This document shows, in pieces, positions 36,201 to 46,254 of a stretch of 64,000 nt of DNA (positions are counted from its first letter, which is position 1; each line of letters begins with the position of its first letter). The stretch spans positions 16,931,001 through 16,995,000 of the forward strand of contig OX387204.1 of NCBI GenBank assembly GCA_947561715.1. Direction: 5' to 3'. The position numbers were made by a program, and so were the translations under genes. Under the pieces are notes generated by a model. That model saw only the letters and a program-made list of their open reading frames with translations, ran no database searches and had not been told where the DNA came from. This DNA comes from Ascidia mentula (lineage: Eukaryota; Chordata; Ascidiacea; Phlebobranchia; Ascidiidae).

Positions 36201-36489
36201 TGAGGAATTAAATCAAACTGGATCAGTTGATGCTTTCAAGGCCGTTTGCCACCTGAGAGAGCAAAGAATGGAAATGGTTCAAAATGCGGTAAATGTGTTT
36301 CTTTCCCCCGAGTTATTTTAACTTGTGTTAACTTTATTTGTTACATTTGTCTAGGAGCAATACATATTCTTGCACCACTTGATTGCACAAAGTGTTGAAT
36401 GTTGCGAAACCCAAACAAATATTTCTGGACTGAACGAAAACGTTGAGCAACTTAAATGGTTTGTGACCTGCATACAAAAAACTGATTAG
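30300..36489 (+). CDS. Receptor copy B2: CTLD-Ig(6)-TM-PTP, intact
   Basis: Best-preserved unit. Exons: 30300-30369, 30449-30619, 30731-30808, 31019-31192, 31246-31527, 31596-31704, 32046-32224, 32456-32567, 32684-32883, 32938-33049, 33109-33290, 33351-33462, 33543-33733, 33798-33909, 33974-34176, 34246-34345, 34410-34510, 34578-34687, 34815-34902, 35399-35472, 35527-35661, 35718-35864, 35922-36082, 36153-36288, 36355-36489. They total 3474 nt with consistent phases, about 1157 residues. Order: signal peptide 1-23, CTLD to about 165, Ig-like to about 258, five two-exon Ig domains to 762, TM about 770-795, PTP about 870-1157. PTP motifs: [32 protein letters not shown] (Gly about 1029 replaces the catalytic Asp), [10 protein letters not shown] (Cys about 1067, Arg about 1073), and EMVQNAEQY Q-loop. 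It should bind phosphotyrosine, but turnover is probably weak. The ligand is unknown. Confidence 0.85.
30449..31192 (+). CDS. C-type lectin domain exons of B2
   Basis: Three exons (30449-30619, 30731-30808, 31019-31192) give [50 protein letters not shown], and [17 protein letters not shown]. These are the hallmark W/C/WPDG/C...C...YICE positions of the CTLD fold. There is no EPN or QPD triplet and no complete WND, so classical calcium-dependent sugar binding is not expected; a protein ligand is at least as likely. The third-exon acceptor (TTTAAG before GTTATGG) is inferred: an upstream in-frame stretch would run into TAA in several copies. Confidence 0.85.
31246..31527 (+). CDS. Cysteine-poor Ig-like domain exon of B2
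   Basis: A single symmetric 1-1 phase exon of 282 nt beginning [20 protein letters not shown]. It has an Ig-like strand pattern, but the usual disulfide Cys of strands B and F and the core Trp are not in place; the only Cys is near the end (SKCKF). Every full copy has it at the same length and with high similarity. The fold assignment is tentative; a fibronectin-like or other beta sandwich is possible. Confidence 0.55.
31596..34176 (+). CDS. Five tandem two-exon Ig domains of B2
   Basis: Each domain has a first-half exon with VxC...W and a second-half exon with DxGxYxC (for example [28 protein letters not shown]). The intradomain intron is always phase 2, directly after the Trp-x-Arg/Lys of strand C. 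The interdomain introns are always phase 1. Whole domains can therefore be gained or lost without frame damage, and that is what distinguishes the array members. Confidence 0.85.
34246..34345 (+). CDS. Transmembrane exon of B2
   Basis: It encodes [20 protein letters not shown] then GVVIKWR: one hydrophobic helix followed by basic residues, which places the PTP side in the cytoplasm. Equivalent exons are at 14157-14255 (B1), 53156-53255 (B4) and 60964-61063 (B5). Type A uses a different span beginning GLSTPHWLLPAIIGLSFLFI (4030-4126). Confidence 0.85.
34815..36489 (+). CDS. PTP domain exons of B2, WPD-loop Asp replaced by Gly
   Basis: Seven exons carry the classical PTP motifs in order. Codon GGT at 35964-35966 stands where type A has GAC. 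The same Gly is present in B1 (15876-15878), B4 (54863-54865), B5 (62676-62678) and the relic at 47519-47521. The nucleophile Cys and P-loop Arg are kept. The established role of the WPD Asp is as general acid/base; substitutions there give slow or substrate-trapping enzymes. Confidence 0.85.
35006..35172. mobile_element. Intronic foldback element in B2
   Basis: Orthologous to the element at 14912-15079, with terminal inverted repeats around AACTTATGCCATCATCA / TGATGATGGCATAAGTT. Other copies: 39537-39693, 53914-54065, 61713-61879, and degraded ones near 28021-28170 and 46861-47030. Confidence 0.6.
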
Positions 36490-37255
36490 CATAAAATGTA
36501 AATCATGCACTCACAGTTCACCTTCTTCAAGTGACGTCATCAACGAGATATACAGCTCGGTGAAGTTTTCTGATGACGTCATAGCTTCAACAAAGCCGAC
36601 AAAGAATTGAACCTTTTGTTATTCGGATTGTTTTTCTACGTTGGGATTTTTGGTGTTCAAATCCGCGTTCAGGACAATTGCCCAAATGTCACAATATCCC
36701 AAGAATCAGCTTAAAATTAACAATTCGTAATTGTGACACCTGTGACTCGACGAGACGCCGTTAGATATGTTTTAAAATTTGTGTCTCAAAATTGTCAAGC
36801 TTGTTGCCGTAAATCTGCCGGAATTGTACTTTTGAAAAACATTATAAGTTAATGACGTGAACCGCTCATTCTATGTCATGCAAAACATCCTTTTGCGTTT
36901 TATGTTTCTTTAATGACTTCAATGAGTTTAGCATCTTGGCTGCTACACCTGTACTTATGTTCAAGAATACATTTTTTTATGAAAACCGAAATTAAAAATA
37001 TGTATTAGAACTTGTTCTATTCCTATGTGAAGTCTGAACAACGATCATGCAAACAGCTCAGTTGAGGTCGTTGTTACAACTACGTGCAAAGGTTGAAAGT
37101 CAAAACCTATGAAGACCAGTTCTATTTTGTTAGACAACTTTATCATGATTAAAGTTGGAATTGAAAACTTTACAGTGGGTTTTCTGCATAAATTTCACCC
37201 TGATTTATGTAGAGATGAGGTTTTATTTTGTTCTTGATTGTTTTTTTGGAAAGGA
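36490..37255. repeat. Inter-unit spacer 4, fused into a CTLD intron
   Basis: Spacer sequence (TGACGTCA at 36532 and 36574) runs to about 37140, then joins ATCATGATTAAAGTTGGAAT, which belongs to the CTLD intron of full copies. At about 37165 it jumps again to the intron before the second half of the second two-exon Ig domain. No gene is present in it. Confidence 0.65.
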
Positions 37256-40200
37256 AATTTAATAACAAACTTTTCATATTCGGTGGCTGTTTACCAGCAA
37301 GAATTATCACAAGGTCGATACCACGTGACGAAACGCCTTCACTTTACAAAAGTGGACGCAGCTTATGGCGGAGTTTACGAATGTTGGGCAGAAAACCGCA
37401 AGGACACAAAACTGCTGTCTCGAACCAGAAGAGAAGTCACTCTGAAAGGTAGTAGTGACCATAAACTGTTCGAGTCTCAATTAAAATGTTGGTTGTTTTT
37501 GGTTCGTCCAAACATAACACTTTCTGCGTCTGAAATTATTGCGGAAAAGTTTCATCGGCAATACGTTGATTGTGTCTTTTACGGGTTTCCAAGACCTAAC
37601 GTTACATGGAAAACGTAAACACATGATTTAGCATCAATTCAACAAATCCATAACTTTGATTTTAAATTTTAGAAATAAATCTGTCATCGGAGCTACAACT
37701 TCTAATATCTACACGAGTATTGTAAATAACACAAAGTATTTGCAAACAGCTCAATTGATTTTTATGATTGATAATGTTGCGGATTCAGGAAGTTACGTTT
37801 GTCAGTCAACAAATAATGATATTGACAAGGAGGAAAAGGCGTTTATAATTAGAGGTATCCTACTGCTATGATTTGATTTTTTTGTCATTTGTTAGTTAAC
37901 CAATGCATCTACAGTACCAGCAAATATATCGGTTACTCAAACCAGCAAAGTTGTTAGTATTCCAGAAACGTTTACAATTGGTTGTGAATCCTATGGTTTT
38001 CCATTGCCGACAACATATTGGATTCGGTAATGCGATTGGCAAAATGAAAACTTTGTTTTGTTCTACTCCGTATATTCATGAAATCAACATTACGTTGTGT
38101 CCATAGAAATGATCATGTAGCAAACTGCACTACTAACACCTCCTCGGTTTGCCAAAATCGTACAACCGTCGGCGAATTCAAATCCATATCTTGGTTGAAC
38201 ACAAATATAAACCGCATAGAAGATGCTGGAAGTTATCACTGCAAAGCCTTCAATATATTTGGTTTAAAAATGGTCTCAGAAACCTTTACTCTTCTTGGTG
38301 AAACTGTGATGTTTTTCGTCCAAAGAATCTTAGTGATATTTAGTGTTTTAACATTTTTAGTTCAGGCAAATATTTCTCTCACTACAAATTATGCCAGATT
38401 GCTGGTGGGCGAATCTACAAACGTGACTTGTACTTCATTCGGATATTACACTCCTACTGTTTATTGGACCAGGTAAAAAATAATTTACGAAAAAGCTAAG
38501 ATTTAATCTTTTCTTTGACACTTTATTTTTAGGTTTTTTGAAAATATATCGAATAAATCGTCAACACGAATATATTATGAAACATTATCGTGGACAAATT
38601 TCAAACGATAAGTGCACTGAATATAAATGTTGCCGATGTTAACGATTCTGGTATTTTTATATGCCGAACTACATCAAATAACAAGAGTTTACGTATTGTC
38701 GTTACAACCCCACAGCAGGTTGCCCTTATAGCTGGTATGTATGCTTGTCTTGTGAGCAATGTTAGCCAAACATGCAAATATTCATTCCTATTTGTTGGGT
38801 TAGGTGTCAACGTATTTGTGTCAAAATGGTTCATTCCCACAGTTATTGGATTGTCTGTTTTGATTATTTTACTCATATCTGTAGGTGTGGTAATCAAGTG
38901 GAGGTAAACTTTTCCGATCTTATTAAATCAAAAAAATGTTGTCCCATTTTAATTATTTGATGTTTAGGGAAAAAATATGTGCAACTATTTACAAACGAAA
39001 AAAAAACGCATCAGAAATCTCGTCAGAATTCAAATTGAATAAAGGAGTGAGCTGGTAGTACTCCCCAGGTATTCGGAAGATAAGACTTTTAAGGAATCAA
39101 CCCCTTTTTAAAAAAAGTTTACATTATAACCATTAGAGGATGGGCCTGATGACACTTATAACACACGGATACGTAAATTTTACTTGAGTGAATTTTACAC
39201 AAAGAGCACAGATAATTCACATAAAGCAATCAAATCACAATATCAGGTACGTGTACAACTTCTGCCATTTAAGTTGCCAAAATATTCATTTAGTTTTTGT
39301 TGGTTTGTGCACATAGATTCATAGATTGTTGATACACAAATTATGTGGTATTTGCTTTTCAGAAAATAAGAAGACAATCAAGAAATGCTTTCAGCATTGA
39401 AACAGCAAAAAACAACCCATGTCGAAATCGTTACAAGAATATTTTACCATGTAAGTTGTTGGTTAGTTGAAAGATTCACAAAACATTTAATGTCATAGGA
39501 ACACTAATAACGATTTACTCATGTTTTAGACATTGGCATGTTTTATTTATTCCAGACGTAAACTTATCTCTTCATCAGTTGAAAGGGGAGTGGTTAGTCT
39601 TTCTCCATAGTGATATAAAGCTGACCTGACTGATGCCAGACTGATGATGATGGCATAAGCTTTAGCAACAATTTCTTGAACAAATAAAACATGTGAATGC
39701 TTATAGCACTATGGGGAACTCTGTTTATTCTCAGAGTTACTTGTTGGAAAAACAAATGGTTTCCTTCCTCACATTCAATACTTCATTTTTAATATTTTGT
39801 TGAATAAATTACCTTATATGCAAACAGTACGAGGTAACTTGTCCCGGAAGGGTATTAAAAAAATTTCTGCATGATGATCTTGTCAAAAATACAAAACATT
39901 TACACCAATTATGTCCGTAGACGATTACAACAGAGTGCTCCTTCGTGGACTTGAGGGCGATGAAAACGACTACATTAACGCATCATATGTAGAGGTGGGA
40001 CTTTTATTGGTTTTGTTTATTTGTTTGAGGAATTGAATCAAACTGGCTCAGTTGATGCTTTCAAGGCCGTTTGCCACCTGAGAGAGCAAAGAATGGAAAT
40101 GGTGCAAAATGCGGTAAATGTGTTTCTTTCCCCCGAGTTATTTTAACTTGTGTTAACTTTATTTGTTACATTTGTCTAGGAGCAATACATATTCTTGCAC

Positions 40201-40314
40201 CACTTGATGGCACAAAGTGTTGAATGTTGCGAAACCCAAACAAATATTTCTGGACTGAACGAAAACGTTGAGCAACTTAAATGGTTTGTGACCTGCATAC
40301 AAAAAACTGATTAG
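37256..40314 (+). pseudogene. Receptor copy B3: N-terminal and catalytic exons deleted
   Basis: It starts at the second half of an Ig domain (acceptor AG changed to TG just before GAAAGGAAATTT), and lacks the signal peptide, CTLD, Ig-like and earlier Ig exons. The remaining Ig exons, TM exon (about 38808-38904) and juxtamembrane exon follow; the latter has TAG at 39056-39058 where B2 has AAG. In the PTP, the [12 protein letters not shown] exon (39923-39996) is fused directly to [15 protein letters not shown], removing everything from GFKQPNKW through the HCSGGAGR signature. The C-terminal exon ends with TAG at 40314. One first-half Ig donor is also changed (AAAACGTAAAC near 37612). Confidence 0.85.
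39537..39693. mobile_element. Intronic foldback element in B3
   Basis: A shortened copy of the element described at 14912-15079. The left arm has lost the ATCTGCAAAA segment, but the right arm is complete. Confidence 0.55.
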
Positions 40315-41080
40315 CATAAAATGTAAATCATGCACTCACAGTTCACCTTCTTCAAGTGACGTCATCAACGAGATATACAGCTCGGTGAAGTTTTCTGATG
40401 ACCTCATAGCTTCAACAAAGCCGACAAAGAATTGAACCTTTTAATATTCGGATTGTTTTTCTACGTTGGGATTTTTGGTGTTCAAATCCGCGGTCGGGAC
40501 AATTGCCCAAATGTCACAATATCCCAAGAATCAGCTTAAAATTAACAATTCGTAATTGTGACACCTGTGACTCGACGAGACGCCGTTAGATATGTTTTAA
40601 AATTTGTGTCTCAAAATTGTCAAGCTTGTTGCCGTAAATCTGCCGGAATTTTACTTTTGAAAAACATTATAAGTTAATGACGTGAACCACTCATTCTATG
40701 TCATGCAAAACATCCTTTTGCGTTTTGCGTTTCTTTAATGACTTCAATGAGTTTAGCATCTTGTCTGGCTGCTACACCTGTACTTATGTTCATGAATACA
40801 TTTTTTTATGTAAACCGAAATTAAAAATATTTATTAGAACTCGTTCTATTCCTATGTGAAGTCTGAACAACGATCATGCAAACAGCTCAGTTGAGGTCGT
40901 TGTTACAACTACGTGCAAAGGTTGAAAGGCAAAACCTATGAAGACCAGTTCTATTTTGTTAGATAATTTTATCATGATTAAAGTTGGAATTCAAATAAAA
41001 AATATAATTGAAAAACTTTATCCCATATTTTCAATTCAAGTGGGCAAAGAACGAATAGATAACAATCATAACTATATTAG
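40315..41080. repeat. Spacer 5 fused to CTLD intron, upstream of ZP gene
   Basis: It has the same spacer-to-CTLD-intron joint as at 37140 (CCAGTTCTATTTTGTTAGA then ATCATGATTAAAG), so both loci share one deletion event. Only the first TGACGTCA octamer (40357-40364) is kept. It continues through the CTLD intron up to AACTATATTAG, after which ZP-gene sequence begins. An open frame from ATG 40938 runs into the first ZP exon, but it begins with no clear signal peptide. Confidence 0.6.
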
Positions 41081-44000
41081 GACTTTAAATTCGAGCGATG
41101 GAATGATTTCTTGTGGCGCCGCAAACACAACAATTACGTAAGTGGGAAATTTGGCGTAGGAAGTGTTTGAATGGGAGGTACTCTTGTTTTTGATACTTTA
41201 TTTACGAAACAGGAGTTCGGAAGTCGCATGCGGGCTGATATTTAACCAGAATATCAGAAAATATTTCCCCAGTGCCGTTCTTCATTGCACTTCGTTTTCT
41301 TCTTTTCTAACATGTTTTTGAGACATTGCCACTAGAAAAATAGAAAGAGAAAATGATCGCACAAATGTTTGGCACGCGATAGATAATACGCAACAAATAT
41401 GACTCGTATGACAAGTTATGTACCCTCATTTTAATTTGTCATTTTTTGGTAGCTTTAGTAGCTGGTCTTAATGTTATTTTAGTAAGCTTTAATATCTTCA
41501 GAAGCTTACTTGGTTAGAAGGTGGCCTGCTGTAAACAAGTATTGATACGTATTAAAATTTTGCACATTTTTAAAGGTTGACAAGCGAACTTTTGAGCAAT
41601 TCCCCAATCAGTCCGACTGGTTCTTTCGATTTTCTGGACGCCTCACCCAGTGGTTCGCCCCCAAACTGCTCTTTTCCTGGAACAGCTGGCGACATTGTGT
41701 TGGATCAGTTTTTCGGCCAGTGCGCCTCGTCTGTGGAAGTAAGCGATTGTTGGGAAGTTATTTGAGATTTAACAACCTTATAATTGGCAGACTATCCTGG
41801 ATGTTTAAGATTGTTCACTTTTTAAAGGTGTTTTTCAAAATTCCGCCCTTTCTTTATTCAACCTTGTTTATCTTTTGATGGTTAAAAACCGTAATACTTG
41901 ACACAACGATTGATATTAAGAAAGTAAATTTTAATTGAAAATAAAGTTTTCTGTAATCCCTTATAAACTGGCACCAATCATTGCTTTTGAAAACTTACAT
42001 TTTTTTGTGTCCAGGAAAGCGGGAATTTACTTGTGGTGAACTACACGTTGTGTGTATCACCGGTGGACGATCCGGCCGGCTTAATATCACGTGATGTCTC
42101 AAGTCTCATCTACTTCACCTGCACGTTTGTACGCAACGTCACAATATCCGATCTACGCATCGAGTAAGTACGATATTTGATCAGAAGTAGGAGTTTTCCA
42201 CATAAATTTTTTTGTGTTGCTTGAAAAATGAGCTTAAAGTTTAAAAATGAAATGTCGCTGATCGTCGCTGATGTTTCAAGCAACACAAAAAAAATTCTGT
42301 GTTTAAGAACTTCGGTGTTCAGTACCTCGTCATATTTCTACTACTCATGTAATTGAAGTGCTCGGCAACATGTGTGGCGCCAATTCTTACCACAGGCGAT
42401 AAGTTAACGTTATACAACCGGTCTAAAACACCAAACAGGGCTTTTCCCCCCACCCACCCCCCCCAAATGGCACCAATTTTTATAAATATAAGATGTATAA
42501 ACAACCAGGGCACATATCCACTTGCAAAAATCACGTTTATGCAATAAACCAATAATGATCAGTGACCGCAGACAGTTGTGCTTCGATATATAAGACCAGT
42601 CAGTCGGCAAGACCGTCGTCAGCTGCACTGATGAGACTGGGTCGAAACAGTGTGTACAACTGTCTGCAGGTCAATGCAAAAACCGTGTTTTTCGCATTCG
42701 CTTGCTTTCGTGTTCCGCGAGACTCACAACAATAAAATAACGCAAGCTCTACGTGTGTTTCTTCAGCCGCATTCGGGCTCAAGCACCAGGAGCCCAGGGA
42801 GAGTTTGTTGTGGATGTTACAAGATTCAGCAACTCCGCCTTTAACGAAACCGATCCAAGCCAGGAAGTGACAGTTGAGGATCCAGTTTACGTCGGTCTTG
42901 GTGTGAGAGGTGGAGAGTCGGCCGACCTCGTGCTTCAGGTTTGTAATTTGTCAAGTTTCATATTTCAATCCTGGAAGGTCGTTGAAATAGGTGATGGAGA
43001 AGTAACAGAAACGTTTGTTTTACGTTTTTACTGTGTTTCTTTTTAAATGCTGAATCCTCGTCGTTTCATGCCGAAAATTTATGTGCATTTTTTTTATTAT
43101 TTAGTCCAAAAAAATGTGCCACAAAAAATCGACATCAACAACCACTGTAACTTGTCATGCAAAACAAGCTTTAAAAAAGTCTTTGGCATTACAGTGATGA
43201 AAAATGACAAACTTCTAACGAATCTGGAAAGTGCGTTTTATTTGTAAGTTGTTAGTTTTAAAAATGTGTTATATCAACAGGCTTTGAATTGCTGGGCAAC
43301 CCCTACTTCAAACAGCAGTGATATGGAACGATACGATATCATCGTAGACAGGTGGGCCATATATTTGCTTATATATGTTTCTATGATGTAGATATTTCAA
43401 TCGTATTCTGATGTCATTCAAAAAGCTTTAAGCCTCTAATTGTTGTCGGCTTATTTATTGCTCTGGGAACATCAACTTCGCTTACGCTGTTGACATCATC
43501 AGTTTTGTGAATGTAATAATGGCCAACTATTTCGGTATCCCGATATTTTGTTGTAAATACTTGTTTGTATTACCAGCGCTCAAGGTCTAACAAAATCTCC
43601 AATCCAAGTTCTCCAAATCTTAAGACAAACAGATGAAGATTACTTAATAACATAATTTTTTCATAAATACTAACAAAAATGGTTGTTTGAGGAACCTCGG
43701 GCCAATGACGGTTTAAATTAAAGAAAAAGGCAAAAATTCCATACATTGTTTCAACTGAATTTCATGCAGTTGTGAGGCCAACACTAATTCCTGGGAACAC
43801 AACATGATGATCACCAACTATGCCGGACCTTACGTCGAATTCAAGTTTAATTCTTTCGTGTGGACGAGTCGTATTGACGGCCTCCAAGAGACCCGCATTG
43901 TGAGGTCACTGTGTGTCCCAACGCCATTGCCGAGTTCCAATGTCTGGTGGTAAGTCTTCCATGGCCGATCACAATGCGACAAAATATTTAGTTGGCTTTC

Positions 44001-45798
44001 TAGTTGCTTCGTATTAATTCTGGGAAACCTAGCATATTAATTGTGTATGGTTTAAAACCTACACGTTGCCAATAACGCAAATGTTCTGTTGTAATCACAT
44101 GTTTAAATCCAGGCATATTGCGTAATTGTAACGGTTTTAGTAGACATCGCTTACTTAAAAAAATCCTCATATTAAATCGGTTACTGGCGAAAAGTTTCAT
44201 GATGTGCAAACGACCGAATATAAATTAGGCTGTCCACATAGATCTAATAAGATTTTCCTAACCTCTCAATATTTTCTTCGATTTGTGTAAATTTAAACCA
44301 TGCCCTAAAAACTGGAAGAATAATTTTTGGTTTGCTATAACTTTGTGTTTTGCGACAAAACGTTTTTTTAAATCACTGCTGAAGTTGTCGTCGTTATATT
44401 TTCTGTTTGTTTTTTCAGAGCCCATGTACAGGTAGCAGAAAACGACGTGGTTTTTCCAACCAACTGAGAAGACAAACAATCAGTCTCGGTTCCGTTGAAG
44501 TCCCGACTAAGAAGGAGTGCGACAAGGTAAACGAAAAAATCCAACCCTTTGTGTCTAAACAACGTAGAAGTAATACCATGCTTTCGCATAGCAAGGCAGG
44601 ATCGCCCCACTGCGAAGGCCCTTTATATTTGGCGATCTCAACCCTCGTATTTTGATCATAGGATTCATAGCTTGGCTGCAATGCCTTAAATGCGAAGCCT
44701 GTGAACCTTTTTTTATAGGAATATTCCAACAGTCTTATAGGCAACAAAAACTTGGTATTTTATTTTTTAAACTTGGTATAAAAATAACTCTTTGTATAAT
44801 CGCGCTTAATAGACGGTATATTGCGTTGATTGCGGACTAAAAAGTGAAAATAAGCTTTGGCCAGCGGGTAACATAATGAATTACAGATCTGTTTGTGTGG
44901 TGTAAGGTTTAGGTTGACAGGAAACTTGTTGAGCTTTAAAACGTTACGAATATAATTGTGGGTCACCGTGCCATTAAGTGAAATTCGGACGGTTCTTTAA
45001 GATTGGAAAATGCTGTGCGAAATGTGCAGTATTCGGAAAAATGCACTAATTTAGGAGAAAGCATTGTTGCTGACGACTTGGATTTATCAGCGAACATGGC
45101 GATAATGGAAATAGAGGAGAGGTTGTGACAAACGGATAAATTTCCTGTTTTTCGGTAAGTTTTAGTCGTCAGCAACAATGCTTTCTCCTAAATTAGTGCA
45201 TTTTTCCGAATACTGCACATTTCGCACAGCATTTTCCAATCTTAAAGAACCGTCCGAATAAAATACACGGAATCTCACAATCTGTATTTGTGTTTAGGAA
45301 TGTTCGCATGACTGCACTCACGATGACGAAGGGATTCCTTACTGCACCTGCCCCCCAGATATGACGTTGGACACGACGGGAGTGATCTGCCTGGATAATT
45401 CCGGTAGGTTCAATGTTCTTGTGAAGAAGAAATCTCAATCTTAAATTTCTCGAGAAAATTCTTTTCAAGAACATTGCAACAAAAACATGTCAACAAAACT
45501 AAGAAAAAAAATAATACTACAAGAGAAAATGTCAACACTTTAACATTTGCAATATAACGTTATTTCGTAGCGCATACAAGTTGCAAAAACACATACTTTG
45601 CACACAGATTCGCACCTGAACGAGGTCATGCCCGACGTTTATTTCATCGTCCAACAACAGAAGTCCAACCCCTTCCCAACCCTGTTGATAGCTGCCCTCC
45701 TTATGACAATAATTGTGCTTGGCATAATGTGGGTGCAAGAAAAACGTCGCCTGATAGTTAACAGCGATAAGAGCGCTAAAGTTAACATGAAAATTTAA
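41081..45798 (+). CDS. ZP-domain / EGF-like / transmembrane protein (5' end unresolved)
   Basis: Exons as read: 41081-41137 (SSDGMISCGAANTTIT), 41576-41738, 42015-42163, 42767-42938, 43281-43351 (ALNCWATPTSNSSDMERYDI), 43771-43949 (ending in SLCVP), 44421-44526 (PCTGSRKRRGF, a furin-like basic site after the ZP module), 45298-45403 (EGF-like: ECSHDCTHDDEGIPYCTCPP), 45608-45798 (TM FPTLLIAALLMTIIVLGIMW, basic tail ending KVNMKI). The order ZP-N, ZP-C, cleavage site, EGF, TM resembles secreted or membrane-tethered polymerising ZP proteins. Its codons are more GC-rich than those of the receptor array. No signal-peptide exon is visible; either it lies upstream, is borrowed from another unit, or the gene is 5'-truncated. 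Confidence 0.75.
42199..42301. repeat. Imperfect inverted repeat in ZP intron
   Basis: Arms 42199-42226 and 42274-42301 (core TTTTTTTGTGTTGCTTGAAA and its complement) enclose 47 nt with a short direct repeat TCGCTGATCGTCGCTGAT. Probably a small foldback relic. Confidence 0.5.
42623..42669 (+). ncRNA. Type I hammerhead ribozyme motif, HHR-2
   Basis: CTGCA (42623-42627) / TGCAG (42665-42669) form stem I. CTGATGA is at 42628-42634, stem II GAC/GTC with loop TGG at 42635-42643, GAAA at 42644-42647, stem III CAG/CTG at 42648-42650 and 42660-42662, TC at 42663-42664. Predicted cleavage is after 42664. It lies in the ZP-gene intron 42164-42766. Stem I is shorter than in the other two copies and stem II has only 3 bp, so activity is less certain. 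GCAGACAGTTGT (about 42568) is complementary to ACAACTGTCTGC in its 3' part. Confidence 0.7.
44983..45259. repeat. Perfect 96-bp inverted repeat in ZP intron
   Basis: 44983-45078 and 45164-45259 are exact reverse complements by my reading, separated by 85 bp. Arm ends are ATTCGGACGG... and ...GACGACT. The right arm stops 38 bp before the EGF exon. It could be a young foldback transposon, a palindromic duplication or an assembly artefact. In RNA it would fold into a long hairpin within the intron. Confidence 0.8.
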
Positions 45799-46254
45799 GT
45801 TGTGCTTTTACCTTTGTTAGGTGGAAAGATTTCAAACATTCCATCTGATTAATTACCTCACATAATAAATCACCTCAAATCTTAAAATCAGTTAGCTGTC
45901 TTTGGTGTTATTGGTTAAAAAACTAGTTTTGTAATCCCGACCAACACATAATGTGTTGTACAAAAGATAAACATGTCAGAAATATATTTACAAAACTTTG
46001 CCCTGAATACAGTGCACGGGAATGTTACCTTGGTATGATTTCTGTATTGTGGGTTTGTTTGCGTAATAAACATATATGTTACTTGGAATCAACGTTTGTT
46101 TCCAGTTGTGCTTAGTTTGTATAAATATTTTTCAAATTATATTAATACCAAAAACTTAAAAAGTAATTGTCTTTGTATTAAATTAAAATCACAATATTTC
46201 GAAAAAACAGCGCTATACAAAGATACCAATAGATTACATTGATTTATTTTCTTA
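45799..46254. other. 3' flank of the ZP gene
   Basis: No gene seen. The segment from TTTTGTAATCCCGACCAACAC (about 45928) onward is shared with the flanks of both ZP relics (8228 and 27006), so the duplicated block extends through the ZP 3' end. Confidence 0.55.

Noticed and set aside
42430..42475. C-rich run in a ZP intron as a structured or regulatory element
   Set aside because: Low-complexity CCCCCC/CCACCC run with no partner or conserved copy in the window.
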